This document shows positions 51,207 through 59,615 of a stretch of 64,000 nt of DNA, in pieces; within the stretch, counting starts at the first letter, position 1, and each line of letters starts with the position of its first letter. This DNA comes from Intestinibacillus sp. Marseille-P6563 (GTDB lineage Bacteria > Bacillota > Clostridia > Oscillospirales > Butyricicoccaceae), in contig NZ_UWOD01000003.1 in the NCBI RefSeq assembly GCF_900604335.1, positions 1 through 64,000 on the forward strand, written 5' to 3'. The translations under genes and the position numbers were made by a program. Under the pieces are notes generated by a model, which searched no databases, was not told where the DNA came from, and saw only the letters and a program-made list of their open reading frames with translations.

Positions 51207-51341
51207 AAAAAAAAGAGTTGGCCTCCAAGCCAACTCTCTTAATACAAATTATCCGCCACAGGTGCTCCAACACCGGTGAGCGGTTAAGATCTGACTCCAC
51301 CCAGATCCAAACAGCGCCAATGGCGCATAACTCGTATTTAT
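51207..51341 (-). ncRNA. Antisense RNA controlling rep (about 135 nt)
   Basis: Consensus promoter on the minus strand: TTGACA (51376-51371), 17 bases, TATAAT (51353-51348). The transcript ends at GAGTTGGC/GCCAACTC (51215-51236) followed on that strand by eight T. It holds no useful frame and is complementary to the rep leader. Size, position and terminator resemble RNAIII of pIP501-type plasmids, which controls copy number. Confidence 0.8.
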
Positions 51342-51406
51342 GTATTCATTATATACAGAACCCCGAGTTATGTCAAGTTCATGCGTAGGTTTTCGATAAA
51401 ATTTTT

Positions 51407-51445
51407 ATCGGCTGGTGTTTTCAGATACATCAGCCGATTTTTTAT
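51407..51445 (+). terminator. Attenuator in the rep leader
   Basis: ATCGGCTG (51407-51414) pairs with CAGCCGAT (51431-51438), then TTTTTTATTTTTATTTTG, ending just before the ribosome site GTGAGGTG. With the antisense RNA upstream this fits transcription attenuation of rep. Confidence 0.78.
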
Positions 51446-51468
51446 TTTTATTTTGTGAGGTGACACAA

Positions 51469-52686
51469 ATGATTGCAACTGGATATACACAGATTTACAA
51501 TAATGTCCTGTGCGACAATCATTTGTCCCTCACTGCCAAAGGCTTGTACAGCATGATCAAATCCTTCATCGGCCTTCCCTCTTTTACGCTAACAAAAAAG
51601 TTTATTGCTCTGCATTGCTCGGACAGCACCTATGCAATTAACAACGCCTGGAAGGAACTGAAAGCGGCAGGCTATTTACAGCACTATTTTTATAATGCTG
51701 ATGATAATACCTTTTGCCATATATTCAATCTCTGCCAAATGCCAGCAGCACCGGCTGCATATCAATACATTGATTCGTCGGACCGCCCCAATGGAGATTG
51801 TCAATTCATCGAAGCTCCGCAGCGTGGAAATTTTACGAGAATCTCAACTGCGCTACTCCGCAATAAAAATATTGCGCTGCCATTGAAAGGTCTGTTTTCG
51901 TTAATCACATATCTGATGCAAATTCCGGATTTTACATTAAGGCCAAATGGTATCAGATATTTCTGCAAAGAAAAGGTCAAAAAATTTGCAACCTTGTGGC
52001 GGCGTCTGAAAATCGCCGGACTGCTCAAACAGCATCGTTATCCTGGTAATGATGAGCCTACATTTACGTACTCCTATGATCTGCTCGATCAGCCGGACAC
52101 CGAAACGCCCTATCTCGTTAATCATCATATGGATGGATCGGTATCATCAGTCACAACGATTGATAATAGTGTACCTTCCAAAAAAAATCGCTCACATAAA
52201 AATCAAAAAAAGAAACATCGTCAAAAGAACAATCTGATTTTGCGGCATAAATCAACGCCTTCTACATCTACGACGTCTACGGAAACTTTCAATCAGATTA
52301 AACAAGCGATTGATTACGAGAAATTACAATCCAAATACGATCATGATTTAGTGGATGTCACCGTAGCTGCGTTGGCAGATCTGCTACATACTCCTACACT
52401 GTTCATCCAGCAGCAACGCATTTCTCTGGATGAGCGGCAGTCCCTACTATCCAATATCCGATATGATGATGTTGTTGCATTCTTCGCCAGCACCAAGATC
52501 GATCTGACACATGCTACGAATCGGGTACTGTATCTCAGGTCGATTGTATACCACTATTTTTCTCAGCGGCAAGCTACTTCGGCCAAAGCGGAATCTGTTT
52601 CTGATCCTTCATCGGAGCTGGAGCCTTGGGAAATCGATTGGTTGCAGGACATGCAGTCCAGGCGAAAAGCCAGTCAAAAAATTTAA
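51469..52686 (+). CDS. Plasmid replication initiator (HTH N-terminus, DUF6017-like C-terminus)
   Basis: 405 residues from ATG 51469 (GTGAGGTG site). The N-terminal part has two winged-helix-like segments (LSLTAKGLYSMIKSFIGLPS; LPLKGLFSLITYLMQIPDFT), each followed by a WKELK/WRRLK A-x-G-L/Y motif, as in RepA/DnaD-like initiators. A basic linker follows (residues about 238-265), then a C-terminal DUF6017-like region (DVTVAALADLLHT, RVLYLRSIVYHYFSQ). It should start replication at a nearby origin. Regulation by antisense RNA is described separately. Confidence 0.8.
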   Translation: MIATGYTQIYNNVLCDNHLSLTAKGLYSMIKSFIGLPSFTLTKKFIALHCSDSTYAINNAWKELKAAGYLQHYFYNADDNTFCHIFNLCQMPAAPAAYQYIDSSDRPNGDCQFIEAPQRGNFTRISTALLRNKNIALPLKGLFSLITYLMQIPDFTLRPNGIRYFCKEKVKKFATLWRRLKIAGLLKQHRYPGNDEPTFTYSYDLLDQPDTETPYLVNHHMDGSVSSVTTIDNSVPSKKNRSHKNQKKKHRQKNNLILRHKSTPSTSTTSTETFNQIKQAIDYEKLQSKYDHDLVDVTVAALADLLHTPTLFIQQQRISLDERQSLLSNIRYDDVVAFFASTKIDLTHATNRVLYLRSIVYHYFSQRQATSAKAESVSDPSSELEPWEIDWLQDMQSRRKASQKI

Positions 52687-52698
52687 TGTGCTGTAAAC

Positions 52699-52783
52699 AG
52701 CCGTACCGAAATTATTTTTCGGTACGGCTACCAGTCGTTGTGTAATTCGAAAGAAGTCCCAGGATAACTGCCTGGGACTTCTT
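52699..52783 (+). terminator. Two terminators after rep
   Basis: AGCCGTACCGAAA/TTTCGGTACGGCT (52699-52729) and AAGAAGTCCCAGG/CCTGGGACTTCTT (52751-52783). Confidence 0.8.
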
Positions 52784-52936
52784 TATACTATACCATAACC
52801 CTATTTTCACAGGGTATCCTTTAATGCGTATTATGCAAATTGGCATTTATGGATTCTCTGATTATTGGATAACCGGGCATAATAATAAAACTCTCTCCAA
52901 TAACATTTGTATAATAACTCTTTCGTTTAATAACAC

Positions 52937-52965
52937 TTGTGTTTGCGAGTGAAAGCTAGTATAAT
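52937..52965 (+). promoter_or_regulatory. Promoter towards the mobilisation genes
   Basis: TTGTGT (52937-52942), 17 bases, TATAAT (52960-52965). TAATAACAYTTGT occurs twice just upstream (near 52901 and 52929). Confidence 0.55.
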
Positions 52966-53089
52966 TTTTTTCAGATTCTACCCCCTTTGGCTTCCTCTGA
53001 TTTTTTACTCCCTCGATAATCAGCCAGAGCTGCTAAGCACAAAACATGAAAAACAGTAGAGGAAAAAAAGGGGGGATGTCTGGGATAGC

Positions 53090-53175
53090 AAGCATAGGAA
53101 GTGTATATACACTTCGCCATTTTGCAAAAAATGGTTTTGCAAAAAAATTTGGGGAAAACCCCAATCCCCTGACTT
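53090..53175 (+). other. Candidate oriT
   Basis: The AT-rich gap ahead of mobC contains a perfect 16-bp palindrome (AAGTGTATATACACTT, 53099-53114), the inverted pair GCAAAAA/TTTTTGC-like segments around 53123-53140, and TTGGGG/CCCCAA (53149-53163). Mobilisation elements of this type carry oriT upstream of mobC. The nick site was not recognised. Confidence 0.45.
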
Positions 53176-53231
53176 GACTCAAACGAAAAAACGAAATAAA
53201 GATTATTACCGATGGGTGATAATAACGCTCG

Positions 53232-53274
53232 ATGGAGCCTTACTCAAAGTAAGGCTCCATTTTTTGATGAGGTG
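53232..53274 (+). promoter_or_regulatory. Terminator-like hairpin joined to the mobC ribosome site
   Basis: Same hairpin as at 46296 and 57470 (ATGGAGCCTTAC/GTAAGGCTCCAT, then TTTTTT and GAGGTG) directly before mobC. Confidence 0.7.
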
Positions 53275-53280
53275 AAAAAA

Positions 53281-53631
53281 ATGAATCTTGAGAAAAAACA
53301 GGTACGGAGAAAAAGAAAAAATCTGATGATTTTTTATGTCACAGATGATGAGAAGAATATGATTAAAGAAAGGATGAAAAATATAGGAATGAGAAATTTC
53401 TCTCAGTATGCTAGAAAGATGGTACTGGATGGCTATGTAATACGACAAGACTTTTCAGAAATCAAGAAGCTTACTCAAGTGCTGGGTTACTTATCGAGAA
53501 ATATCAATCAAATTGCATTACGTGTAAATCAAACCCACAATATCTATCAATCAGATATAGAGGATTTACAAAGGGACTATGCCAGTGTAAAACGAAAACT
53601 TTTAGATTATCTGAGTAGCAAAGTTGACTGA
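53281..53631 (+). CDS. mobC: MobC-like relaxosome accessory protein
   Basis: 116 residues from ATG 53281 (GATGAGGTG site). An RHH-like first part (IFYVTDDEKNMIKERMKNIG, MRNFSQYARKMVLDGYV) precedes the MobC signature LGYLSRNINQIALRVNQT. It helps the relaxase bind and open oriT. Its stop overlaps the start region of the relaxase gene. Confidence 0.9.
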   Translation: MNLEKKQVRRKRKNLMIFYVTDDEKNMIKERMKNIGMRNFSQYARKMVLDGYVIRQDFSEIKKLTQVLGYLSRNINQIALRVNQTHNIYQSDIEDLQRDYASVKRKLLDYLSSKVD

Positions 53632-53632
53632 T

Positions 53633-54982
53633 ATGGCATATACAAGTATTCACAATATTAAATCAACCGTGGAAAAGGCGATTGCTTATATTATCAATCC
53701 TGATAAATGCGAAGGATATGTTTCAGGCTATAACTGCGAACCAGATGTTGCGGATATTGAATTTCGAATGACCGCTGCTTTAGCTGAGTTTGAAAAAGGA
53801 AACTACTCTAAATGCGGCACAGGAAAAACAAACTTGGCTTATCACATGATACAATCATTTGCACCAGATGATAATATAACGCCTGCACAAGCCCATGAGA
53901 TTGGCCAACGATGGGCAGATGAATTCTTGGGCGGAAAATATGAATATGTAATTGCTACTCATGTCAATACGGGTATCATACATAACCATATAATATTTAA
54001 TGCGACATCATTTTATGATTTCAAAAAATTTGATAATTATAAGACTCAAAAACGAATGAGAAGTATCAGTGATAGAATCTGCATGGAAAATAATCTTTCC
54101 GTTATTAAAAGTCGTGATAACGGAAAGGCTTCTTATTATGAGTGGACCATGAAAAAAGCGGGACAATCTTGGAAAGATCACTTGAAAGAAAGTATTGATG
54201 CGGCTATCACACAGAGCGACTCAATAAAAGATTTTTGCGACATTTTAAAGATACACGGTATACAGGTTTCAAATGTTGATGAGCATGAGGGAAAGTATAT
54301 TCGCTTTCATGTCGAAGGGGTGAAAAGAGTTTGTCGCGGCCGGACAAAAACATTAGGCGCTGACTATACACGCGAACGAATTATACAGCGAATTGAACGA
54401 TCTATATGGGAACGAAGCCATAGGTTCGATGAATCACAACAATTTGCTTATTATGTTGAGCGTCAATCAAAGGCTCAAAATGTGGAGCGTACAGCGGAGC
54501 TGCTGATGGTCTTAGATACAATCCATACTGAAAAATTATCGTCCACAGATGACATTCAAAATCGCTTGGATGGGATCAATGAGAAAATCGTGCAACAACG
54601 TGAAAAGATAAAAGAGATCGATGACAAAAATGTAGCATATAAAAAAGTCGCCTCTTTCTTGGCGACCATAAAAAAATATGAGCCGATACAATTTGAGCGA
54701 GAAATGCTTCACGGACGAAAACTACGCCGGTACGAAGAATTACATGATGCCGAACTCCGAGCGTACAGTTTTGCAGTTCAGCAGCTCGATAAGATGGGAT
54801 TGAATAGTAGCATAGATTTGGATAAGGTCATCGAGCTGATACATAATCGTGATCGGGAAATTGAACGCTTAAAAAGTGGCATTGGCAACATCGAGCAGCA
54901 GGCACAGCAGTTGCAAAAAGTACAGAGCCTTATCAAAGATATTCTACGAACTCCACATCAACGATCGGAAACAATACGATAA
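53633..54982 (+). CDS. Relaxase of the MobP type
   Basis: 449 residues from ATG 53633. The HUH motif is in YVIATHVNTGIIHNHIIFNAT; the candidate catalytic Tyr is in AIAYIINPDKC near the N-terminus. Long coiled coils occupy residues 290-440. Nicks oriT and leads the strand into a recipient. It is separate from the main transfer operon and appears to belong to a mobilisable replicon. Confidence 0.93.
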   Translation: MAYTSIHNIKSTVEKAIAYIINPDKCEGYVSGYNCEPDVADIEFRMTAALAEFEKGNYSKCGTGKTNLAYHMIQSFAPDDNITPAQAHEIGQRWADEFLGGKYEYVIATHVNTGIIHNHIIFNATSFYDFKKFDNYKTQKRMRSISDRICMENNLSVIKSRDNGKASYYEWTMKKAGQSWKDHLKESIDAAITQSDSIKDFCDILKIHGIQVSNVDEHEGKYIRFHVEGVKRVCRGRTKTLGADYTRERIIQRIERSIWERSHRFDESQQFAYYVERQSKAQNVERTAELLMVLDTIHTEKLSSTDDIQNRLDGINEKIVQQREKIKEIDDKNVAYKKVASFLATIKKYEPIQFEREMLHGRKLRRYEELHDAELRAYSFAVQQLDKMGLNSSIDLDKVIELIHNRDREIERLKSGIGNIEQQAQQLQKVQSLIKDILRTPHQRSETIR

Positions 54983-55018
54983 AAAAAAGACACCACTTTA
55001 GAGTTGGTGTCTTTTTTA
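54983..55018. terminator. Bidirectional terminator between relaxase and recombinase genes
   Basis: AAAAAGACACCA and TGGTGTCTTTTT flank a short loop, with A-run and T-run on either side, so it can serve both convergent genes. Confidence 0.88.
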
Positions 55019-55591
55019 GCAGTTTAAATGTCGTTTGGGAGGTATACCGTAAATTGCCAAATACTTATAAAACGAGGATCGTGAAATACATAGACGATTG
55101 CAAATTTCCCTGACTGGTAGATCTGAATGAAGATAGAGATCGGTAGCATTTTGTATGCGTGAAATGTTAATTGGCGGGCGTCCACCATATCGTCCTGCAT
55201 GGCGTGCGGCTTGGATGCCAGCCTTGGTACGTTCCAAAAGGACATCGCGTTCCATCTCAGCTACTAGGGCTAATACGCCAAGCAAAAACCGCCCTGTTGC
55301 TGTGCTGCTATCGATACCATCTTTCAATGAGATCAGCACAATTCTTCGATCCAGGAGATCATGAGAGAGCTCCAACAGCTCGGACGCAGTTCGGCCTAGG
55401 CGATCCAGTCGCCATATGACTAGTGAATCTCCGGCCTGAAGCTCGCTTAAAAGAGATGTTAAGTTAGCTCGAGGCTTTATGCCCGAGCCAATTTCAGTTA
55501 CAATACGTTCAACTCCATGATAGTTGAGCGCCTCAATTTGGAGATCCAGGCTTTGTTCACGGGTACTAACACGTGCATATCCAACAACCAA
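55016..55591 (-). CDS. Serine recombinase (resolvase/invertase)
   Basis: 191 residues. VVGYARVSTREQSLDLQ (Ser nucleophile), LVIWRLDRLGRTASELL, the long E helix (FLLGVLALVAEMERDVLLERT) and a C-terminal HTH (LPVREICNRLCISRSSFYKY) are all complete. Its promoter region holds one of the two inverted 34-bp sites, the probable crossover site. Confidence 0.93.
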   Translation of the reverse strand: MVVGYARVSTREQSLDLQIEALNYHGVERIVTEIGSGIKPRANLTSLLSELQAGDSLVIWRLDRLGRTASELLELSHDLLDRRIVLISLKDGIDSSTATGRFLLGVLALVAEMERDVLLERTKAGIQAARHAGRYGGRPPINISRIQNATDLYLHSDLPVREICNRLCISRSSFYKYLAIYGIPPKRHLNC

Positions 55592-55660
55592 AAAACCACT
55601 CCTAGTGTCGAAAAATAGATGATATTCTAATAATATAATAAAAAAGAAAAAAATTCAATG

Positions 55661-55696
55661 TACATGTCCGAAAACCCATCGTTTTTCAGATATGAA
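55661..55696 (-). other. 34-bp serine-recombinase-type site, right copy (inverted)
   Basis: Minus-strand core AAAAACGATGGGTTTTCGG and GACATGTAC match the left site at 51015-51050 over about 27 consecutive bases. The outer arm is degenerate (ATATCTG for ATGTCTA). Opposite orientation to the left site. Confidence 0.65.
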
Positions 55697-55799
55697 CAAA
55701 AAGATAAATATTCGTGTTGAAAAAATTGTATTATATTACAAAAATATGAAAGGCATAGTATGCTTTTTGTTAAACCATGAATGAAAAGGGGGAGAGCGC

Positions 55800-56876
55800 A
55801 TGTACCAAAATGATTTATCTACTAGCACCTTAGAAGTTGTATTAGGTCGAGGTGCATGGGGGACCAGAGTGACACTGGACCTAATCATACGAGCATTGAT
55901 TGCGTACCAAAAGCATCATTACAAAGCGGTTCACACTGGAGAACAGACTATGAAGCACTTCAATGAGAGCCATTTGTCAAATGAATGGGCCAAAATTAAC
56001 GATAAGGATGTTTGGGCCATCCGTGCTGCGTTAAAGCGCTATCATGTGGACTTTCACATCGAACAGACTGAAGGTTCTGCTGTGCTCTTTTTCAGGGCGA
56101 AAGACCATCGGCTTATCAATTATGCGTTGGAGCAGGTAGTCAAATCAGCAATGGAGGCCCAGAAATATCAAGTACAGGAGAGTCAGGATCAGGATCACGC
56201 TCCCGCAGACAGAAGTAATCCGGCGATTGAGCCGAATAGTCCGGTTTTACTACAAGGCACACAAGATCAATACAAATCTCCGCTGTATTTATTGATGAGT
56301 AATCCTGAGAGATCGGAAAAAACAAATAGTGCAGCCTATGTCGAGGTAGAAAATAGCCTACGTTCGGCGTTTGATAAGCTGCAATCGTTCATGAAACGTT
56401 CTATGATATTGGATGATTCCTCTACTCACGCTATTGGACAAGGCATCGAAAAGGCATTAAGTGATGTAGTGGATATGCTCAATCAACCGATTGACACGCT
56501 GACACCCGATATCATGCAGCAGGCGGCGCAGAAAACCCAGCAGGCCGTCGATAAGCTGGAACAGGCAATCGCTGCCCTGGATGCCGAAATCCAGAAAATC
56601 AGTAATGATGATATGGAGCAGGAGCAGGATAAAATTTATCAGGCATTTCAGGATGGGAAGATCCATTTACGCGATAATGGCGATAGTCATAGCGTTATCA
56701 TAAGCGACAAGGATAGAGAGATTTATCGAGGGACAAAGGAGGAATGTGAACACTTTTTAGATTCCACCAAACCAAGAATGGATAAGCAAATTGCACATGC
56801 CAGAATCATTCAAATCACTAATTCTGAAAAAAGCCCAGATTTGCATCGCCAGCGTACACGCGGGATGGAACATTGA
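55800..56876 (+). CDS. PcfB/DUF3801-like protein, C-terminus altered by repeat junction
   Basis: 358 residues after AAAGGGGGAGAGC. Residues 18-115 match the PcfB family (HTGEQTMKHFN; DVWAIRAALKRYHVDFHIE; SAVLFFRAKDHRLINYALE). PcfB usually lies just upstream of the coupling protein gene, whose end opens this window. Residues 200-285 form a coiled coil. The final seven codons (RTRGMEH) come from the 5' edge of the segmental repeat, so the original tail is lost. Confidence 0.72.
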   Translation: MYQNDLSTSTLEVVLGRGAWGTRVTLDLIIRALIAYQKHHYKAVHTGEQTMKHFNESHLSNEWAKINDKDVWAIRAALKRYHVDFHIEQTEGSAVLFFRAKDHRLINYALEQVVKSAMEAQKYQVQESQDQDHAPADRSNPAIEPNSPVLLQGTQDQYKSPLYLLMSNPERSEKTNSAAYVEVENSLRSAFDKLQSFMKRSMILDDSSTHAIGQGIEKALSDVVDMLNQPIDTLTPDIMQQAAQKTQQAVDKLEQAIAALDAEIQKISNDDMEQEQDKIYQAFQDGKIHLRDNGDSHSVIISDKDREIYRGTKEECEHFLDSTKPRMDKQIAHARIIQITNSEKSPDLHRQRTRGMEH

Positions 56877-56920
56877 TTTCGATCTCTAAGATCAACAGCC
56901 GGATCAAGGAGGGTAGAAGA

Positions 56921-57457
56921 ATGAAGAACAACCAAGTTTGCCATGCGTGCGGCGCTGAGTTGGAGATTGTTGAAAATCACGGTCGGATACAGGGCACACA
57001 TCCCAAATACCGCGTTTGCTGCACCAATGAAAAATGTACTCATTTTATAGGGGGAAGTTGGCAGCCCACGGTGAGAGCCGCATGGGAAGCGTGGGATAAG
57101 GAATGCAAACAAGGAAAAGGCCACAAAACGGAAAGAACAAGTAAAGATTTACTTGTTCTTGTCATCAATACAATCGTTATAGCAAGTAAAGATTTACCGG
57201 TCATCAATACGATTCTTGGTCGAGGGAATACAGCAGAAATTCGCCCGCGAAAAGATGATATCGTTATCTATGAGGTGAGCAGAAACGAGAAGAAGATGGT
57301 TGCTGCCGCCGGAATAGAAATAACAAGTAGAGATTTACCGGTCATCAATACGATTCTTGGCCGTAGGAATACAATAGAAATTCGCCCGCGAAAAGATGAT
57401 ATCGTCATCTATGAGGTGAGCAGAAAAGTGAAAAAAACGGTTGCTGCCGCTGGGTAG
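56921..57457 (+). CDS. Lar-like zinc-finger protein with 47-residue tail repeats (copy 2)
   Basis: Same protein as at 45747, here with an independent start only: ATG 56921 after AAGGAGGG, and no fused adhesin. Cys4 finger at residues 6-40 and the two full 47-residue repeats in the C-terminal half. This copy shows the gene as a free unit. Confidence 0.75.
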   Translation: MKNNQVCHACGAELEIVENHGRIQGTHPKYRVCCTNEKCTHFIGGSWQPTVRAAWEAWDKECKQGKGHKTERTSKDLLVLVINTIVIASKDLPVINTILGRGNTAEIRPRKDDIVIYEVSRNEKKMVAAAGIEITSRDLPVINTILGRRNTIEIRPRKDDIVIYEVSRKVKKTVAAAG

Positions 57458-57469
57458 CAATAACGCTCG

Positions 57470-57512
57470 ATGGAGCCTTACTCAAAGTAAGGCTCCATTT
57501 TTTGATGAGGTG
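57470..57512 (+). promoter_or_regulatory. Terminator-like hairpin joined to a ribosome site (copy 2)
   Basis: Identical to 46296-46338. Confidence 0.7.
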
Positions 57513-57519
57513 AAACAAT

Positions 57520-58518
57520 ATGTCAGACTTTAGACAGATTTTTTCCGCAATGAATGAGTATGAGCAGTTTGTATGTACCATGTCCACTATGAGTCTGGAA
57601 TTTTCGCTGATGCCCGAATGGGTACAGAATGTTGCGTATACAAAGTACCAGGAAACCTACCAAGAATTGATGGATATGAGGGAAAGAGATCCCAAAATAA
57701 CTCCGCAGGATATTGTTCGGACAATGTGGACGGACAGCGTTAAAAACGGTTATATCGACACCGCTATGCGTGCCAATGAATTAGGAAAGAGCATCCAAGA
57801 GAATTTAGAGAATCTAAAAGATTATGATGCCGTGGTGGACTTTTTCCAGAATGGAGAAAAGTTTTTTCTGCATCAGTTAGAAGATGATCAGTTAGACGAT
57901 GAACATGCAATCTTTTGGTCCATAGATATTGCAGGAGAAATTCCCGTAGTATTCGTGAAATTTGATGGCAATGACCACGTCACATATATGGATGTGTATC
58001 AGAATCCGATTGATCTCGAAACCGGGGACATCCATACCTATGAGCAGCTTGGTCAAATGCAGGCGCAGCAAGATAAAGAGGAACGAAAGAGCTATCAAAA
58101 ACCCACCGGAAAACAGCTCACCATGGCTCGTGCGCTATGTGAGCAGCAGGGCATTGAAATGCCTTATTTCCCAACAAGACAAGCTTGCTCACATTTCATT
58201 GAAAAACTCGTTGAGCATCCTGATGAGCAGATCGGCCAGATGAAGCCGCAGGATCAAGGGGAGAAGGAGAGCCAAAAACCCACTGGAAAGCAACTCACCA
58301 TGGCCCGTGCGCTGTGTGAGCAGCAGGGCATTGAAATGCCTTATTTCTCGACGCGAAAAGCCTGTTCGCAATTTATCGACGAGCTTATTCATAAGACCCA
58401 GGCACCAGAAGCGCCTCCACGCATGGCAGATCAACTTAAAAAGGCGAATCAGGTAAAACAGGAACATCAAAATCAATCTGAAGAAAGAGCAGGGACAGAT
58501 CAATGTATTCAAATCTAA
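57520..58518 (+). CDS. Unknown protein with duplicated 50-residue C-terminal domain (copy 2)
   Basis: 332 residues, translation identical to the protein at 46346. The lack of any difference over a full gene indicates recent duplication or gene conversion. Confidence 0.65.
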   Translation: MSDFRQIFSAMNEYEQFVCTMSTMSLEFSLMPEWVQNVAYTKYQETYQELMDMRERDPKITPQDIVRTMWTDSVKNGYIDTAMRANELGKSIQENLENLKDYDAVVDFFQNGEKFFLHQLEDDQLDDEHAIFWSIDIAGEIPVVFVKFDGNDHVTYMDVYQNPIDLETGDIHTYEQLGQMQAQQDKEERKSYQKPTGKQLTMARALCEQQGIEMPYFPTRQACSHFIEKLVEHPDEQIGQMKPQDQGEKESQKPTGKQLTMARALCEQQGIEMPYFSTRKACSQFIDELIHKTQAPEAPPRMADQLKKANQVKQEHQNQSEERAGTDQCIQI

Positions 58519-58772
58519 TGCAAACAGGGATGAGTCGACCGATCGACAACCTGGGCCGGATTGTCATCCCCATGGAAATAAGGAGAGGTCTTGGATGGAA
58601 GACTGATGATCGGTTGGATGTTGCGGTCGGAACTTATAACGGCGAAGCAGCTGTTGTTTTATGCAAACGACATGTAGGGTGCATTATTTGTGGGACAACC
58701 CATGATTTGCAGGGCATCCCCGGAACAAAAAAGCTGATTTGTAAGAGCTGCATCAAAACGATCACAGAATAA
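58503..58772 (+). CDS. AbrB-type regulator with zinc ribbon (copy 2)
   Basis: Identical in translation to 47329-47598; overlaps the preceding gene by 16 bases. Confidence 0.82.
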   Translation: MYSNLMQTGMSRPIDNLGRIVIPMEIRRGLGWKTDDRLDVAVGTYNGEAAVVLCKRHVGCIICGTTHDLQGIPGTKKLICKSCIKTITE

Positions 58773-58925
58773 TCGTCCTTGGCGATATATTGTACCTTGA
58801 AAAACACGGTGGCCTACCGTCATATTTGTCGGCAAAATAATAGTATCCGTTGCCCGGAATTTAATGGTATAATCTATTGACAAATAATATATATTGTGAT
58901 ATATATTATTTAGGAGGTGGCGATC

Positions 58926-59156
58926 ATGGATACTGCTAAAATTTTTGAAAATGGGAGAAGCCAGGCAGTTCGGTTGCCGAAGAAGTTTCGCTTTACTGGT
59001 GAGGAAGTTTTTGTTCAGCGGATAGGGAAGGCTATTGTATTGTTTCCGAAAGAAGCGGCGTGGCAAACATTTTTGAACGGCCTGAATGGGTTCACGGATG
59101 ATTTCTTTGAGAATGGACGAGAACAGAGTGTTCCAACAGAGAGGGAAACCCTATGA
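58926..59156 (+). CDS. vapB: VapB antitoxin (copy 2)
   Basis: Identical to copy 1, with the same promoter palindrome (58877-58911) and AGGAGGTGG site. Confidence 0.92.
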   Translation: MDTAKIFENGRSQAVRLPKKFRFTGEEVFVQRIGKAIVLFPKEAAWQTFLNGLNGFTDDFFENGREQSVPTERETL

Positions 59157-59554
59157 CCTATATGCTGGACACCAATATTTGTATTTATGCGATTAAGAAT
59201 AAGCCTGAACAGGTCTTAAAGATGCTAAAATGCAAATTAGAACAGGGGCTCTGCATTTCGGCTATTACCCTTGCGGAGTTGGAACATGGTGTAGAGAAAA
59301 GCACACAACCAGAGCGGAACAGGGCAGCGTTGTTTCAATTTCTCGCTATCCTGGATATTTTACCTTTCGATGATTTGGCGGCTGCAGAGTATGGAGAAAT
59401 CTGTGCCTATCTGCAAAAGCGAGGGACACCGATTGGAACAATGGATATGCTGATTGCTGGACACGCAAGAGCTGAAAATATGATTTTGGTGACTAATAAT
59501 GTCAGAGAATTTGAACGTGTGCCGGACTTAAAAATTGAAAATTGGGCTGAATAG
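59153..59554 (+). CDS. vapC: VapC PIN-domain toxin (copy 2)
   Basis: Identical to copy 1 and ATGA-coupled to vapB. Two identical VapBC modules on one element should cross-neutralise. Confidence 0.94.
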   Translation: MTYMLDTNICIYAIKNKPEQVLKMLKCKLEQGLCISAITLAELEHGVEKSTQPERNRAALFQFLAILDILPFDDLAAAEYGEICAYLQKRGTPIGTMDMLIAGHARAENMILVTNNVREFERVPDLKIENWAE

Positions 59555-59567
59555 CGGAGGCCATAAA

Positions 59568-59615
59568 ATGAAAAAGGCGTTGCGTCAGCAAATTCAGGAG
59601 ACGAAGAATTCATGA
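59568..59615 (+). CDS. 15-residue leader peptide ahead of fic (copy 2)
   Basis: Same frame as at 48394, ending in ATGA with the fic start. Confidence 0.5.
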   Translation: MKKALRQQIQETKNS

